A stretch of DNA of 64,000 bases from assembly GCA_014238905.1 (NCBI GenBank), contig JABAAE010000001.1, forward strand, positions 170,712-234,711, in the 5' to 3' direction. The DNA is from Planctomycetota bacterium. Lineage in GTDB: Bacteria; Planctomycetota; Planctomycetia; Pirellulales; Pirellulaceae. Position 1 is the first letter of the stretch. Each line of letters begins with the position of its first letter. A model generated the notes under the pieces. That model ran no database searches. It worked only from the letters and a program-made list of their open reading frames with translations, and was not told the origin of the DNA. A program made the position numbers and the translations under genes. Positions 1-9,132 of the stretch are shown here, piece after piece.

Positions 1-781
1 TGTATTTCCGGGCTTCATCATCCATCCCAACGTCCGAGTAGAGTCGGCCCATCGCGATGCCAACAGGCGGTGTGTTTTCGTCCATCTTTGCCATAGCAGA
101 AAGGCTCTCTTCTGCCTCACTATACTGTTTCATTTTAAAAAAGACTCTTGCCAAACTTCCATGTGGAATTGGGTTTTTGGGTTCCATAACAAGCCATTTT
201 TTCAATGATTCCGCAGCCTGAGCATGCCGGCCCTGCATCTCATACAACGACCCGATGCCAGCATGGATCCGAATCATTAGATTTCGCAAACGGAATTCGT
301 TTCCATCGTATTGCTCGGCCAATTGCGCCCCACGGGTGTAGGCCAATTCCGCAATGGTCAGTTTTTTTCCGCGTAATGCTAAATCCCCAAGCAAGATCAC
401 AGCTTCTGGATCTGCCGGCCGATCAATTACAGCTTGGTCAACTTCAGCCTCAGCATCGGAGACTCGTCCAGTCGAAAGAAACAGCAACGCCATCATGGTA
501 CTCGGCGGGGCTAGCTCCGGATGTTGCTTTGACGCAAGTTCCAATGATTTTTTGGCCAACTTGAAATTGCCTTTGCCGAATTCCACCACCGCCAGCTCAA
601 CATCTTGGAATTGATCACTATATTGTTCTACCGTGGGTGCAAGTAACTGCCGAGCTGTCAGCTGAGCAAATAACGTTTGGTGACTGAATGTCGACGTCAA
701 AAGAAAAATCAGCCAAAACACTGCTGGACAATAAACAGACCTACCGTCCGAGCTACTTTGATTGGTGGTTAAACAGATCAT
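1..781 (-). CDS. TPR-repeat protein, C-terminus cut by window edge
   Basis: An open frame starts at the ATG at 781 and runs leftward off the window without a stop, so the C-terminus is missing. Residues about 17-30 are hydrophobic (VFWLIFLLTSTFS) and end near FAQL, which looks like a signal peptide. The rest is helical with TPR-like spacing: segments such as AELAYTRGAQLAEQYDGN, QAAESLKKWLVMEPKNP and QYSEAEESLSAM carry the usual small/aromatic alternation and the PxNP turn. TPR proteins are scaffolds, so no reaction can be assigned. The gene lies 152 bp downstream of the large exoprotein gene on the same strand and could be co-transcribed with it. I am confident it is coding and a TPR protein; its role is unknown. 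Confidence 0.8.
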   Translation of the reverse strand, partial: MICLTTNQSSSDGRSVYCPAVFWLIFLLTSTFSHQTLFAQLTARQLLAPTVEQYSDQFQDVELAVVEFGKGNFKLAKKSLELASKQHPELAPPSTMMALLFLSTGRVSDAEAEVDQAVIDRPADPEAVILLGDLALRGKKLTIAELAYTRGAQLAEQYDGNEFRLRNLMIRIHAGIGSLYEMQGRHAQAAESLKKWLVMEPKNPIPHGSLARVFFKMKQYSEAEESLSAMAKMDENTPPVGIAMGRLYSDVGMDDEARKY

Positions 782-933
782 AGGAATTCCTGCGTTCAAA
801 CAGTTAAGATTAGTTGACTGCGTACAACATTATAGGGGAGGACCCTAAACTTTACTGGAATTGAAATTAATAGATCGGATAGCCATGCAAGATACGATCG
901 TATCATTTCCACACTGGCAAAGGTCAATCACCG

Positions 934-3927
934 CTACTGCTCTAAAAAATCAGCGTTGGAGCCCCCAGTTATTTCATCCAGATTTCGACTTCCCCATGGC
1001 CCATACGTCATGGTGGATGGTCGGGCAATTCCCTCGGGATAGATCGGATCCCATCGAAAGGGGACCAAGTCGACTAAAATCGTCGGTTGCTTTGATTTGG
1101 TGTTTACAAAATCCAACGTCACCGTTCCGCCAGGTGCCACCAAGAATTTATCCGGGGCACCAATACTCGTTGAAGAACTGAATGACGAACTCGAGAGCTT
1201 CCAGCCTTCTGGAACCAGTTCGTTCACTCCGTAAGTCAGGTCAGGATCAATGTTGGTGAGCGTTCGTGACCCGCTGCCAGCGACTGTTTCAATATCAAAA
1301 CCGGCCAGGTTAATCCCATTGAAAGAGAATGTTCCGTCACCACCGACGGTGCTCTTGTTGACGACAATCTCACCCAGCTTGGTGTTTACAAATTCCAGTG
1401 TCACCGTCCCGCCGGGAGAGACTACAAATTCGCCTGGGGTCCCGTTACTAGAAGAGGAGCTCGAGAGCTTCCAGCCTTCTGGTACCAGTTCGCTGACACC
1501 GTAAGTCAGGTCAGGATCAATGTTGGTAAAAGTTCTTGATCCGCTACCAGCCGCTGTTTCAATATCAAAGCCAGCCAGGTTGTTACCAGTGAAAGAGAAC
1601 GTTCCGTCGCCACCGACGGTGCTCTTGTTGACGACGATCTCACCCAGCTCAGTGTTGGTATAGACCAGGTTGACCGTTTCCCCCGCAGCCAGATCTATTG
1701 AAGTTTGGCCAGTCTCATTATTGACAAGGGTGCTTCCCGTTAGATCATCGTGGGCAATTTCAAGCTCCCACCCTTCTGGAATCAACTCATTAACCGAGTA
1801 CTGGCCTGGCTGGAGAAAGCCGCTTTCGTCGATGTCGTTATTCCCTAAAACCGTAGAGGATTGACCAGAATTTTGAAATTCAAATCCATCAGCTTGAAAA
1901 ACAAACGTGTCGTTGTCGGGAGTGGTGGTTTCAACCACTTTTTGGAGGACAATTTTTCCGGCTTGCGTGTTGGTGAACGTCACATAAACCGATTCCCCGT
2001 TGAGCAATTCTAACTGAGCCGTGTTCGGGTCAATTTGGCTACTACCGCCGCTGGGGTCGTTAATGTTGATACTCGAAACCAGCCACCCGGGCTCTGTCAA
2101 TTCGGTCAGGTTGTATGTGCCAGTCCCAAATACCTCGGAATAGGTATCGTTGATTCCATCATCGAGAAGCCTGAATTCAGCAACTGTGTTACTGGATGAA
2201 TCAGTGATCTCAAAACCAAACTCTGTCGAGGAACCAGCTGGCCCAATCGCAATTTTCTCAACATGAATGACACCCGGTAATGGTACTTCTCCCTGCCCTT
2301 CCAGCTTGATGACTTTGATGCTTTCCATCTGTGCGGAGAGTCCATCCGCTCCTCCTAAACCATCGACGGTCACACGGGTAATCACATCACCTGACTCTTG
2401 GGTTGCCTCAAAAGCGAAGTTGTCATTACCGCCCAAAGCCGAAGTCACGCTAAAGGAAAATGCGATTCCATTTCCCTTGACGCCATCAACCGTCACTCGA
2501 ACAGTGCCGCCGTCAGTTGATGCCGCCTCATTTACCGTGAACGAGACGCCAGTGAAACCTTCAAAAGGCAAAACGCTCTGTAGGGTATCGGGGGTCAATT
2601 CCAATGTGGGAAGCGTCCCGTCCACTGCTGAAATCTCACCACCCGGCCCGCCAAAACTAATGTCCTCGGTGGACGAAATTTCGATGATGTAATCATCCGC
2701 TGATGGTCCGCTACTATTTCGAGCATCGATTTCAGTGCTGTTGACTTGGGTCAACTGGTTGTAATTTCCGCTTGGATTACCGGGGTTTCCCAACTCGGCA
2801 TTATTATCCTGACCGGGATTAAAAACCGGCGAGTTACCAGGAACCGCAACGATAATCGTGCTCTCACCTAACAAAAGAGCCAAGTTGCCAGGTTGTTGAC
2901 CGGTGATGTCTACATTCGCTCCAACGATATCAATCGTTCCTGCCCGAATGTTTACGTTCCCGCCGGTCTCGATTCCCGAAACATCAACATGACCAGAAAT
3001 GTCGGCGATCGTTCCCTCAGCACCACCCGCATTGATATCGACTTCACCTCCATTTCGTCCGACTTTCGCTAACAATTTTCCACTGCTACGAATATGACCA
3101 CCTTTCGCAACCATGAAAATTCGGCCACCTCGGTTTTCCACTCCGTTAGCCCGAATCGTGCCTTCATTATTGATTGCAAGTCCGTAAACATTCCCGCCAT
3201 TGGCATACAGCTCGGCCTGGATCGCGTCGACAACACCTGTGTTCAGAACTCCTGTGCCACCGATAACGGTCTTACTTGGTTCAACTTTGAGACTCGGATG
3301 CGCTGAGTCGACCAGAGTCACTTGTTGGCCAGCGGCCAAACCAACCGTTCCGTTTTTGGCTTCTAACAAACCATGATTTTCTACATGGGCACCGATAAGG
3401 TAGAGATTGCCTTCCAATGCTCGAATCGTGCCGTAATTGTAGACACCCCCCTGGGATTCACCCTGGAAAGCGAGTGGACCTCCGGCCATGAAATCTTTAT
3501 TGGTCACATTCAACGAAGAAGCAACCATTCCCCCCACATTGATGTTGGCATCTGGTCCTACCAGAATCCCATTAGGATTGATTAAAAACACCTTCCCGTT
3601 GGACTGCAGCTGTCCCAAAACGGCAGACGGATTTCCACCAGTCACCCGGTTCAGAACCGCTGATGAGGAATGAGGCAAATTGAAAACCGCTGCTTCGTCC
3701 TGTTGGATCGAAAACGAGTTCCAGTTGACGATCGCTCGGTCAGAACTCTGGTTCACAGTCAGGGTCTTTGGCGATTGACTGATCGTTGCTTGACCGGCAA
3801 CAACGACTCCACCTTCCTGATCTGCCAAGACCGTCGAATCATGGACCAAGATTAAGAAAATCTGTAGGTAAACGATGGCCCAAGAGATAAGCCGACGTGA
3901 TTTCCTACCGCTAGACCGAAACATCAT
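934..3927 (-). CDS. Filamentous-haemagglutinin-type exoprotein with transthyretin-like repeats
   Basis: This 997-residue secreted protein has a signal peptide (about residues 1-36, cleaved near VLADQ). A TPS/haemagglutination-activity domain follows (about 38-200) with the diagnostic pieces VNWNSFSI, LNRVTGGNPS and FLINPNGILVGPDA. In the family this domain guides export through a TpsB-type outer-membrane pore and starts a beta-helix; no TpsB gene is visible here. After a beta-rich middle come four prealbumin/SpaA-like modules (about 575-945), each beginning with a G-[EK]-I-V-[VL]-[NQ]-K type strand and ending in V-x-[FV]-x-N-T. The last two modules are nearly identical. The final 50 residues contain no recognisable PEP-CTERM or LPXTG anchor. 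The role is probably adhesion or cell-surface structure, inferred from the family. The start is supported by the signal peptide directly after it. Confidence 0.85.
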   Translation of the reverse strand: MMFRSSGRKSRRLISWAIVYLQIFLILVHDSTVLADQEGGVVVAGQATISQSPKTLTVNQSSDRAIVNWNSFSIQQDEAAVFNLPHSSSAVLNRVTGGNPSAVLGQLQSNGKVFLINPNGILVGPDANINVGGMVASSLNVTNKDFMAGGPLAFQGESQGGVYNYGTIRALEGNLYLIGAHVENHGLLEAKNGTVGLAAGQQVTLVDSAHPSLKVEPSKTVIGGTGVLNTGVVDAIQAELYANGGNVYGLAINNEGTIRANGVENRGGRIFMVAKGGHIRSSGKLLAKVGRNGGEVDINAGGAEGTIADISGHVDVSGIETGGNVNIRAGTIDIVGANVDITGQQPGNLALLLGESTIIVAVPGNSPVFNPGQDNNAELGNPGNPSGNYNQLTQVNSTEIDARNSSGPSADDYIIEISSTEDISFGGPGGEISAVDGTLPTLELTPDTLQSVLPFEGFTGVSFTVNEAASTDGGTVRVTVDGVKGNGIAFSFSVTSALGGNDNFAFEATQESGDVITRVTVDGLGGADGLSAQMESIKVIKLEGQGEVPLPGVIHVEKIAIGPAGSSTEFGFEITDSSSNTVAEFRLLDDGINDTYSEVFGTGTYNLTELTEPGWLVSSININDPSGGSSQIDPNTAQLELLNGESVYVTFTNTQAGKIVLQKVVETTTPDNDTFVFQADGFEFQNSGQSSTVLGNNDIDESGFLQPGQYSVNELIPEGWELEIAHDDLTGSTLVNNETGQTSIDLAAGETVNLVYTNTELGEIVVNKSTVGGDGTFSFTGNNLAGFDIETAAGSGSRTFTNIDPDLTYGVSELVPEGWKLSSSSSSNGTPGEFVVSPGGTVTLEFVNTKLGEIVVNKSTVGGDGTFSFNGINLAGFDIETVAGSGSRTLTNIDPDLTYGVNELVPEGWKLSSSSFSSSTSIGAPDKFLVAPGGTVTLDFVNTKSKQPTILVDLVPFRWDPIYPEGIARPSTMTYGPWGSRNLDEITGGSNADFLEQ
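1097..1650 (-). repeat. Two near-identical ~280-bp coding repeats
   Basis: Two head-to-tail copies (about 1097-1378 and 1379-1650) encode the last two transthyretin-like modules of the exoprotein. They share long identical stretches, for example the segments encoding VNKSTVGGDGTFSF and TNIDPDLTYGV. They differ by small indels in a serine-rich loop. The high DNA identity points to recent duplication or gene conversion inside the gene. Confidence 0.85.
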
Positions 3928-4371
3928 GATTGGGAACTTGAATGGAAGAGTTGGCTGACGGGTTGGTATGGCATCAACGCGATCATTCGCTACTGATGAA
4001 TAGACAATGGTACAAGAATAATCGCTTTAACCGCCAGAATCGGTACTATTATCGGAAAAATTGATAATATACGCCCTGCCACACCCCCCTATTTGCTTAT
4101 TTTCAAAAAATTGGACCCTACTGGCCCAAGGTTGGTTTTTCGAAAACGTCTCAGACGGATTCAGACCAGCATTGACAGGTCAGTCCCCACGCCACGGTGG
4201 ACAACTTTTGCACGCTGTTTTTGGGGTGAAAAACTCGATCCGCAATGCCAATCATTCAGACTCATTACGAAGCGCAACGAGAACTCGATAGCCGTTCACT
4301 TGAGGAAACCAAAGAGTCCAGATAGGCCAGCCTTGACCATGACTTTGCCGAAGACTGACAAGGAGAGCGTT
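3928..4371. other. Intergenic, 444 bp, no gene seen
   Basis: This stretch separates the start of the exoprotein gene from the end of the TerB/DUF6498 gene, both on the minus strand. It should hold the exoprotein promoter. It is AT-rich around 4050-4080, but I cannot point to a convincing -35/-10 pair. Open frames here on the plus strand run on antisense into the next gene and have no recognisable composition, so I did not call them. Confidence 0.5.
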
Positions 4372-6057
4372 TCATTGACCGGTCCGCTTAGCTTCGGTCT
4401 CTTTTTGGATTTTTGTGCGGTGCTCCTTTGCCTTTTGCCGGCGAGTCTGGACCGCTTCCTTTTTTTTCTGTTCCAGATCACTTATTGCTTGGTAGGCCAC
4501 CCAAGAGGAACCGATCAGAATGATCAGCGCTGGTACACCCACAATCATGCACTTAACGCTTTCTTTAAGGGCACGATATCGAGAATGATCATTTAACATC
4601 CGATAGGAAAAACCAGCCAAACCAGCGGCAAGAGCTGTGGTGGGAATGATGACCCAAGAACCATTATTGAGAAAAGAACTTATCGGTAACGAAATAATAA
4701 AACCAGCAAATACTCCCAAACTTGCCACAATCACTCCTGCAAAGACTGATTGCTTCAGTCGTCCATAAATCCCGGCGGAAGGTAAACCCCTGGACCAGAT
4801 GATCACATCGAACACTATCTTGATGGAAATCAAAACCAACAGGATGAAGCTCGCCTGCCCATAAGAAACAGCCAGAGCGCCACCAACGAGCAATGCAATG
4901 TGGGTCGCCGCTACCCGGCCGTAAGATTCCAATATCAATCGGGAACCAGAGGTGCGAAGATATTGGCCGGTGTCCATAAACTTGTATAAGAGCCAGCCAT
5001 GCTCAATAGCAATTGTCAGAATACCCACCAATAGGGAAATAAGCTGGAAATCCGAGCCACTGTAAAAGACCTCCTCCGCCCATTCTTTATCATAGAAAAA
5101 CACGATTATCAACCAACCGTGACCCATGCAGAATCCGCCGTAGTGCATCAGGTAAAACGATGAAGCTGCCCGTGGCGTCAGTGTCGCGAGCCGGCAAGAT
5201 GCCAACTTGAATAAATTAGCCGCGCCGATAATCACGTTTTCGAACCAAAACACAACCAGAATCGAAAAGACTCTCCAGTCCCAGTACAACACCCCAATAA
5301 CTGGGGTCAGGTTCGCGAACAAAATCAATAGAAACGCCGTCAAGTGGCCACCCCGAGCCACGGCCACTGGGTTACTCTGCACCGCAGCAACTACTGGGCT
5401 AGATGTCACGAGCGCCGTGAGACATTGTTGCAAATCGACCTCTTTGCCTTTGGAGTGTGACTCAAATCGTCCACCCGGCTCATTTTCGGAATCTGGCTTG
5501 GGTTGGAGCTCCATATTTTCATGGGCTTTTACCGAAATCTCGGATTCATCCAATCCATCATCCAATCCATCATCTAATCCCGATAAGAGACCAAACTCCC
5601 GAATAGCCGATGGATCGACTACCTCGCACCGGCCATCTTTGGTCGCTACCTGGAGTACAAATGACAGCATGACTCGTCGGGCCTCCAGCGTAACAGGCAT
5701 TTGAGGTTGACGACGTTCAGATGCAATTTCTCTTTTCAGCTTGCGGGACTTCACGCCGCTGACATGAAGTTGTCGAGCAATCGATTTTAAGAGATCGACT
5801 TCCCGATATAGCTTCCCGTCGGCATATGCCACGTACCAACAGGCCGCCAGAATGCTCTCTCGATCTTGCTGTCCCAACCTGTCAACTGCGTTGTGCAGTT
5901 GTTCAGAATTCAGCACTTGTTCCTTCATGGGGCCGTCCACCGTTTTGACATTCCAAACCAAAAAAATAGCCGATAAGACACTTTTTAGGTCTTGGGAGAA
6001 AATCTGACTTTGAGATTGGCTTAGCAGAGAGTGGCAGCCGCCAATCGAAATCAACAT
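4372..6057 (-). CDS. TerB-like domain fused to DUF6498 membrane protein
   Basis: The protein has two parts. Residues about 45-150 resemble a TerB/DjlA-type helical domain (LAACWYVAYADGKLYREVD gives the typical ADGxL/E pattern). After an acidic linker containing the triplicated GLDD unit comes a multi-span membrane region from about residue 235. Its segment LTPVIGVLYWDWRVFSILV and the following WFENVIIGAANLFKLA are typical of DUF6498 proteins. The C-terminus is a charged, lysine/arginine/glutamate-rich tail after the last membrane segment. Function is unknown; TerB domains are often membrane-associated sensors or scaffolds. An internal ATG at 5928 (MKEQVLNSEQL) is an alternative start: a TATACT-like -10 sits just upstream of the first ATG, so the shorter 518-residue product is plausible. 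Confidence 0.8.
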   Translation of the reverse strand: MLISIGGCHSLLSQSQSQIFSQDLKSVLSAIFLVWNVKTVDGPMKEQVLNSEQLHNAVDRLGQQDRESILAACWYVAYADGKLYREVDLLKSIARQLHVSGVKSRKLKREIASERRQPQMPVTLEARRVMLSFVLQVATKDGRCEVVDPSAIREFGLLSGLDDGLDDGLDESEISVKAHENMELQPKPDSENEPGGRFESHSKGKEVDLQQCLTALVTSSPVVAAVQSNPVAVARGGHLTAFLLILFANLTPVIGVLYWDWRVFSILVVFWFENVIIGAANLFKLASCRLATLTPRAASSFYLMHYGGFCMGHGWLIIVFFYDKEWAEEVFYSGSDFQLISLLVGILTIAIEHGWLLYKFMDTGQYLRTSGSRLILESYGRVAATHIALLVGGALAVSYGQASFILLVLISIKIVFDVIIWSRGLPSAGIYGRLKQSVFAGVIVASLGVFAGFIISLPISSFLNNGSWVIIPTTALAAGLAGFSYRMLNDHSRYRALKESVKCMIVGVPALIILIGSSWVAYQAISDLEQKKKEAVQTRRQKAKEHRTKIQKETEAKRTGQ

Positions 6058-6382
6058 GGCCAGTATAATTATTCCAGCGGGCTTCCTGATAGACCCAGGA
6101 GTCCGTTATTCCCATTACAGGGTTCTTTCACTGCGATCTTCACAGGTCAAACAAAATCCGTCCACTAGGCAATTGGGAACATCCATCATGAAGGCTGTCA
6201 GGTCGATCGATGATTGGCACCCACTTACATAGTAGACGGGCGGATCTCTGCTGTTCCCCATCGAATCACTTCTCAAACACCATACAGGGATCCGACTGGC
6301 CAGTCGCCAAGCAGAGGCATCAGCTTTTTCAAAACCGGCCATCAAGAAAGGCCGCCGGCGGGCCAATTCGTGACGCTATGAA
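6058..6382. other. Intergenic, 325 bp, no convincing gene
   Basis: The region lies between the sulfatase 3' end and the TerB/DUF6498 gene, both on the minus strand. An 83-codon minus-strand frame (6115-6366) exists. It has no signal peptide, domain or ribosome-binding site that I can see, so it is not called. A TATACT hexamer at about 6063-6068 (minus strand) may be the -10 of the downstream gene. Confidence 0.4.
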
Positions 6383-8299
6383 TTACCTCTTGCCAGCTTC
6401 GATGTTTTTTGACTTCGCATTTTTTTTTCGTTTTTTGGGCAGGGCAGGGGAGATTTTCAAATAGGTTTTCATTCGGGCAACGTATCCGCCATGACTGAAG
6501 TTACAGGCCTTCATCGCCTCTGCATAAGGCTCCACTCCCTCACCAATCCAGTCAATGATGTTGAAAATCTTCAACGATGCATAGGAACTTCTTCTCAAGA
6601 GGTCATTCCAACAATTGACCGCCGAGGTTTTGTCGCCGGCACGATAGAGAATCCATGCCGCCATGACTCGGACATGATGGGAATCGTCAAGGAGAGCCTT
6701 CTCAATACGATCCATGTCAAGGGCAACCGAGCCCTGTAGATGAAAACAACCACTAATCGCCCAAAAACGAACCCCACCATCAGCGTGTTTCAGGTCCCGA
6801 TAGAAAACCGGGAGGTTGTCCACTTTCTTTTCCAGTGCCAGTCCCGCCGCTTGCTGATAGGCCTTGAGATCATAAAGCGACTCGTCCCGTACCAAGTCGT
6901 AGATTGTCTTCTTCGCGTCGACAGCTCTTTTTTCCACTTCACTCTCTGGCAATAACCCAGAATCAAAGTGCTTTTGCTGCCAGGAATCCAGCGCCGTCCG
7001 CAGTCGATTCACCGTGTCCACATGCTCTGGTTGGCCTATCAAATTATGAACGTTATCCGGGTCGGTAGACGTATCGTAGAGCTCCTCCATCGGCTTGGTG
7101 CCAAAGAATCGACCGGTAATGGAATCCGTTTTCCCTTCCTTGTCGTGCTGCTCCCAAGCCTTAGTAGCGGCCATAGTCCAAAGGTAATTCAAATGCTGAC
7201 CCCAAGGCGCGTAGGGCATGTAGTTGCGTATGTACAAGAATCGCCGGTCACGGATCGCCCTGACGTTATCGCAACGTTCATCCATTCGGGAGCGGAAGCT
7301 GACATGGTAGCTCCGAGGTTCTGACTTTGGTCCAAGAAAAACTTTGCCCTGAAGATATTCCGGCGTTTCTGCTTCACACAGCGTCAGCCAGGTTTTCGTC
7401 ATGTCAATAAAACTAACCAACGTGTCAATCTTGGTTCCTGGTTCGGCCGGCCGGAGATGTTTGTAACGCTCCGGGATGCGGATAATCAGTGGACAGTGTG
7501 TTCCGCTGTTAAAGAGAAACCGTTTACTTCTGGCAATGACACCCCCATGGTCTGAGTTATGAACAACAATGGTATTCCCTGAGAGCCCCGCTGCCTCGAG
7601 ACTCGCCAATGCCTCCCCGATCTCGGCATCCATTTTTTTCATCTGGTCATGGTAGTGGGCATAGTTTTTGCGAATGACAGGAATATCTGGGTGGTATTTT
7701 GCAAGTCGGACATTGTCTGGATCATGGTCGGTATTGTCCACGCTTCCAAAGGCCTTGGATTCGTGGGACTTGGTACTATTGATCACCATGAAAAAAGGCT
7801 GTCGCTGTTTGAGTTTCTTCCAATCAACTTTATTGGTATCCCAAGCGTCCTGATCTGATCGACCACCTATGTTGTAATCCGTTTTGCGAGCATTTCCGAC
7901 AAAGTAACCCGCTTCTTTCAGTAGATCCGGATAGTACTTGATGCGGTCGTGTGGAATCGGATATCGGCTACGCATCGGATGTGTTCCCATCGACAAAGCA
8001 TGGATACCCGTTATCCAGGTGCTTCGAGAAGGTGCGCAGACCGGAGCGTTGGCATAACAGTGCATGTATTGAAACCCTTCGGCCGCCAACGCGTCGATGT
8101 TCGGAGTCGTAGCGTATGGGTTCCCGTAGCAACCAACCCAATTCACATTGTTATCTTCACAGGTCAGCCAGAGAATATTCGGCTTTTCCGCCGCCTGTCC
8201 CTGGGAACTACCCCACCAAATCATCGACGTCAGAAATACCAGTCCAGCTAACATTATGTTTTGGACGCTCATTAGAGGCCTTAGATTCGCCACTCTCAT
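6383..8299 (-). CDS. Secreted sulfatase with C-terminal helical (HEAT-like) extension
   Basis: This is a type I sulfatase of the alkaline-phosphatase superfamily that hydrolyses sulfate esters, probably of polysaccharides. The signal peptide is within residues 1-37 (AGLVFLTSMIWWGSSQGQAAE). The metal-binding start NILWLTCEDNN follows, then the formylglycine motif C-A-P-S-R with Cys88 as the residue to be oxidised, and later HNSDHGG for metal and substrate contacts. At 638 residues it is longer than the family core. The last ~120 residues (HADGGVRFWAISGCF, HHVRVMAAWILYRAGD) look like HEAT-type repeats, seen in many planctomycete sulfatases. A second ATG at residue 10 is an alternative start just ahead of the hydrophobic stretch. 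No dedicated transport or regulator gene is adjacent. Confidence 0.95.
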   Translation of the reverse strand: MRVANLRPLMSVQNIMLAGLVFLTSMIWWGSSQGQAAEKPNILWLTCEDNNVNWVGCYGNPYATTPNIDALAAEGFQYMHCYANAPVCAPSRSTWITGIHALSMGTHPMRSRYPIPHDRIKYYPDLLKEAGYFVGNARKTDYNIGGRSDQDAWDTNKVDWKKLKQRQPFFMVINSTKSHESKAFGSVDNTDHDPDNVRLAKYHPDIPVIRKNYAHYHDQMKKMDAEIGEALASLEAAGLSGNTIVVHNSDHGGVIARSKRFLFNSGTHCPLIIRIPERYKHLRPAEPGTKIDTLVSFIDMTKTWLTLCEAETPEYLQGKVFLGPKSEPRSYHVSFRSRMDERCDNVRAIRDRRFLYIRNYMPYAPWGQHLNYLWTMAATKAWEQHDKEGKTDSITGRFFGTKPMEELYDTSTDPDNVHNLIGQPEHVDTVNRLRTALDSWQQKHFDSGLLPESEVEKRAVDAKKTIYDLVRDESLYDLKAYQQAAGLALEKKVDNLPVFYRDLKHADGGVRFWAISGCFHLQGSVALDMDRIEKALLDDSHHVRVMAAWILYRAGDKTSAVNCWNDLLRRSSYASLKIFNIIDWIGEGVEPYAEAMKACNFSHGGYVARMKTYLKISPALPKKRKKNAKSKNIEAGKR

Positions 8300-8626
8300 C
8301 TCGCTGTTTCCTTCTCATGTTAGGGCCGAAAAATCATTGGCCGTTCTTCCGGCAACGTTCGGCACCGTTACCTCGGGTAAACAAAGAAAATCCAGCGATG
8401 GTTGGGGGCGAATTTCCGAAGATGTTAACCCTTCTTCGATAGTAATTTCTTAATACGATCAGGTCCCATTTTACATCCCCCGGGGATCGGCAGGTGATCG
8501 CTAGGGGGTTATCCTGAAAATTCCCGAACCTATTTTCTGACCAACAACAAGAATGCTGTTTCAGCGGTAGTGCTCCCCGCCGTGAAATCCAAGTCGCCAC
8601 GATTTTCTTGAAAGCTAGTTTACAAA
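8300..8626. other. Divergent intergenic region, 327 bp
   Basis: This region lies between the minus-strand sulfatase and the plus-strand cupin gene, so it must contain promoters for both. I see no clear promoter hexamers, operator palindromes or riboswitch-like structures, and no credible small gene. Confidence 0.4.
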
Positions 8627-8980
8627 ATGACAATCAATATTTTTGATAATTTACCCGGTTCGGCCAAACTGGAATTAGTAGACGTCTTGCTCCAGCAAAA
8701 ATCGATTCGGATCGAAAGAATTGTTTCCTCGGGGCAGGCTACCTCTCCAGATGAATGGTACGACCAGGCGGAACATGAGTGGGTCGTTGTCCTTTCAGGG
8801 GAAGCCAAGATTCTGATAGAAAAACCGGGCAATTCTCCACCGCCGCCGAAAACGGAGCTCCTCCATCTGAAAAAAGGAGACTCTTTGCTGCTCAAATCCC
8901 ATCAAAGGCATCGGGTCGCTTGGACCAGTCAAGTCGAGCTAACCATCTGGCTAGCTATTTTTTTTACCGGCGGGGAATGA
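8627..8980 (+). CDS. Small cupin-domain protein
   Basis: A 117-residue single-cupin protein. Motif 1 is represented by YDQAEHEWVVVLSGEAKI (a His/Glu pair in the position of the metal ligands, then the G-E-A turn). Motif 2 is KKGDSLLLKSHQRHRVAWT. Such stand-alone cupins bind a metal and sometimes a small ligand; the substrate cannot be predicted from the sequence. There is no signal peptide, so it is probably cytoplasmic. The gene is followed by about 150 bp before the deacetylase gene on the same strand. Confidence 0.88.
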   Translation: MTINIFDNLPGSAKLELVDVLLQQKSIRIERIVSSGQATSPDEWYDQAEHEWVVVLSGEAKILIEKPGNSPPPPKTELLHLKKGDSLLLKSHQRHRVAWTSQVELTIWLAIFFTGGE

Positions 8981-9132
8981 TGGCCAAATTTCCGATCGAC
9001 TCTTCAAATTTTACCTTCATCGCCTGATCTCTCACGCTAGGACAGCGTCATGGCCAGTGCGGTATGATGGAACATTCGGTTCGGGATACAAGGTGGCCAA
9101 CTCATCTAATCGAGATTCAGGTTATTGGTTTC

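Noticed and set aside
4093..4596. 167-codon plus-strand frame
   Set aside because: Overlaps antisense with the DUF6498 protein and has no ribosome-binding site or recognisable domain.
6115..6366. 83-codon minus-strand frame in the intergenic region
   Set aside because: No ribosome-binding site, signal peptide or domain; could be chance, so only noted.
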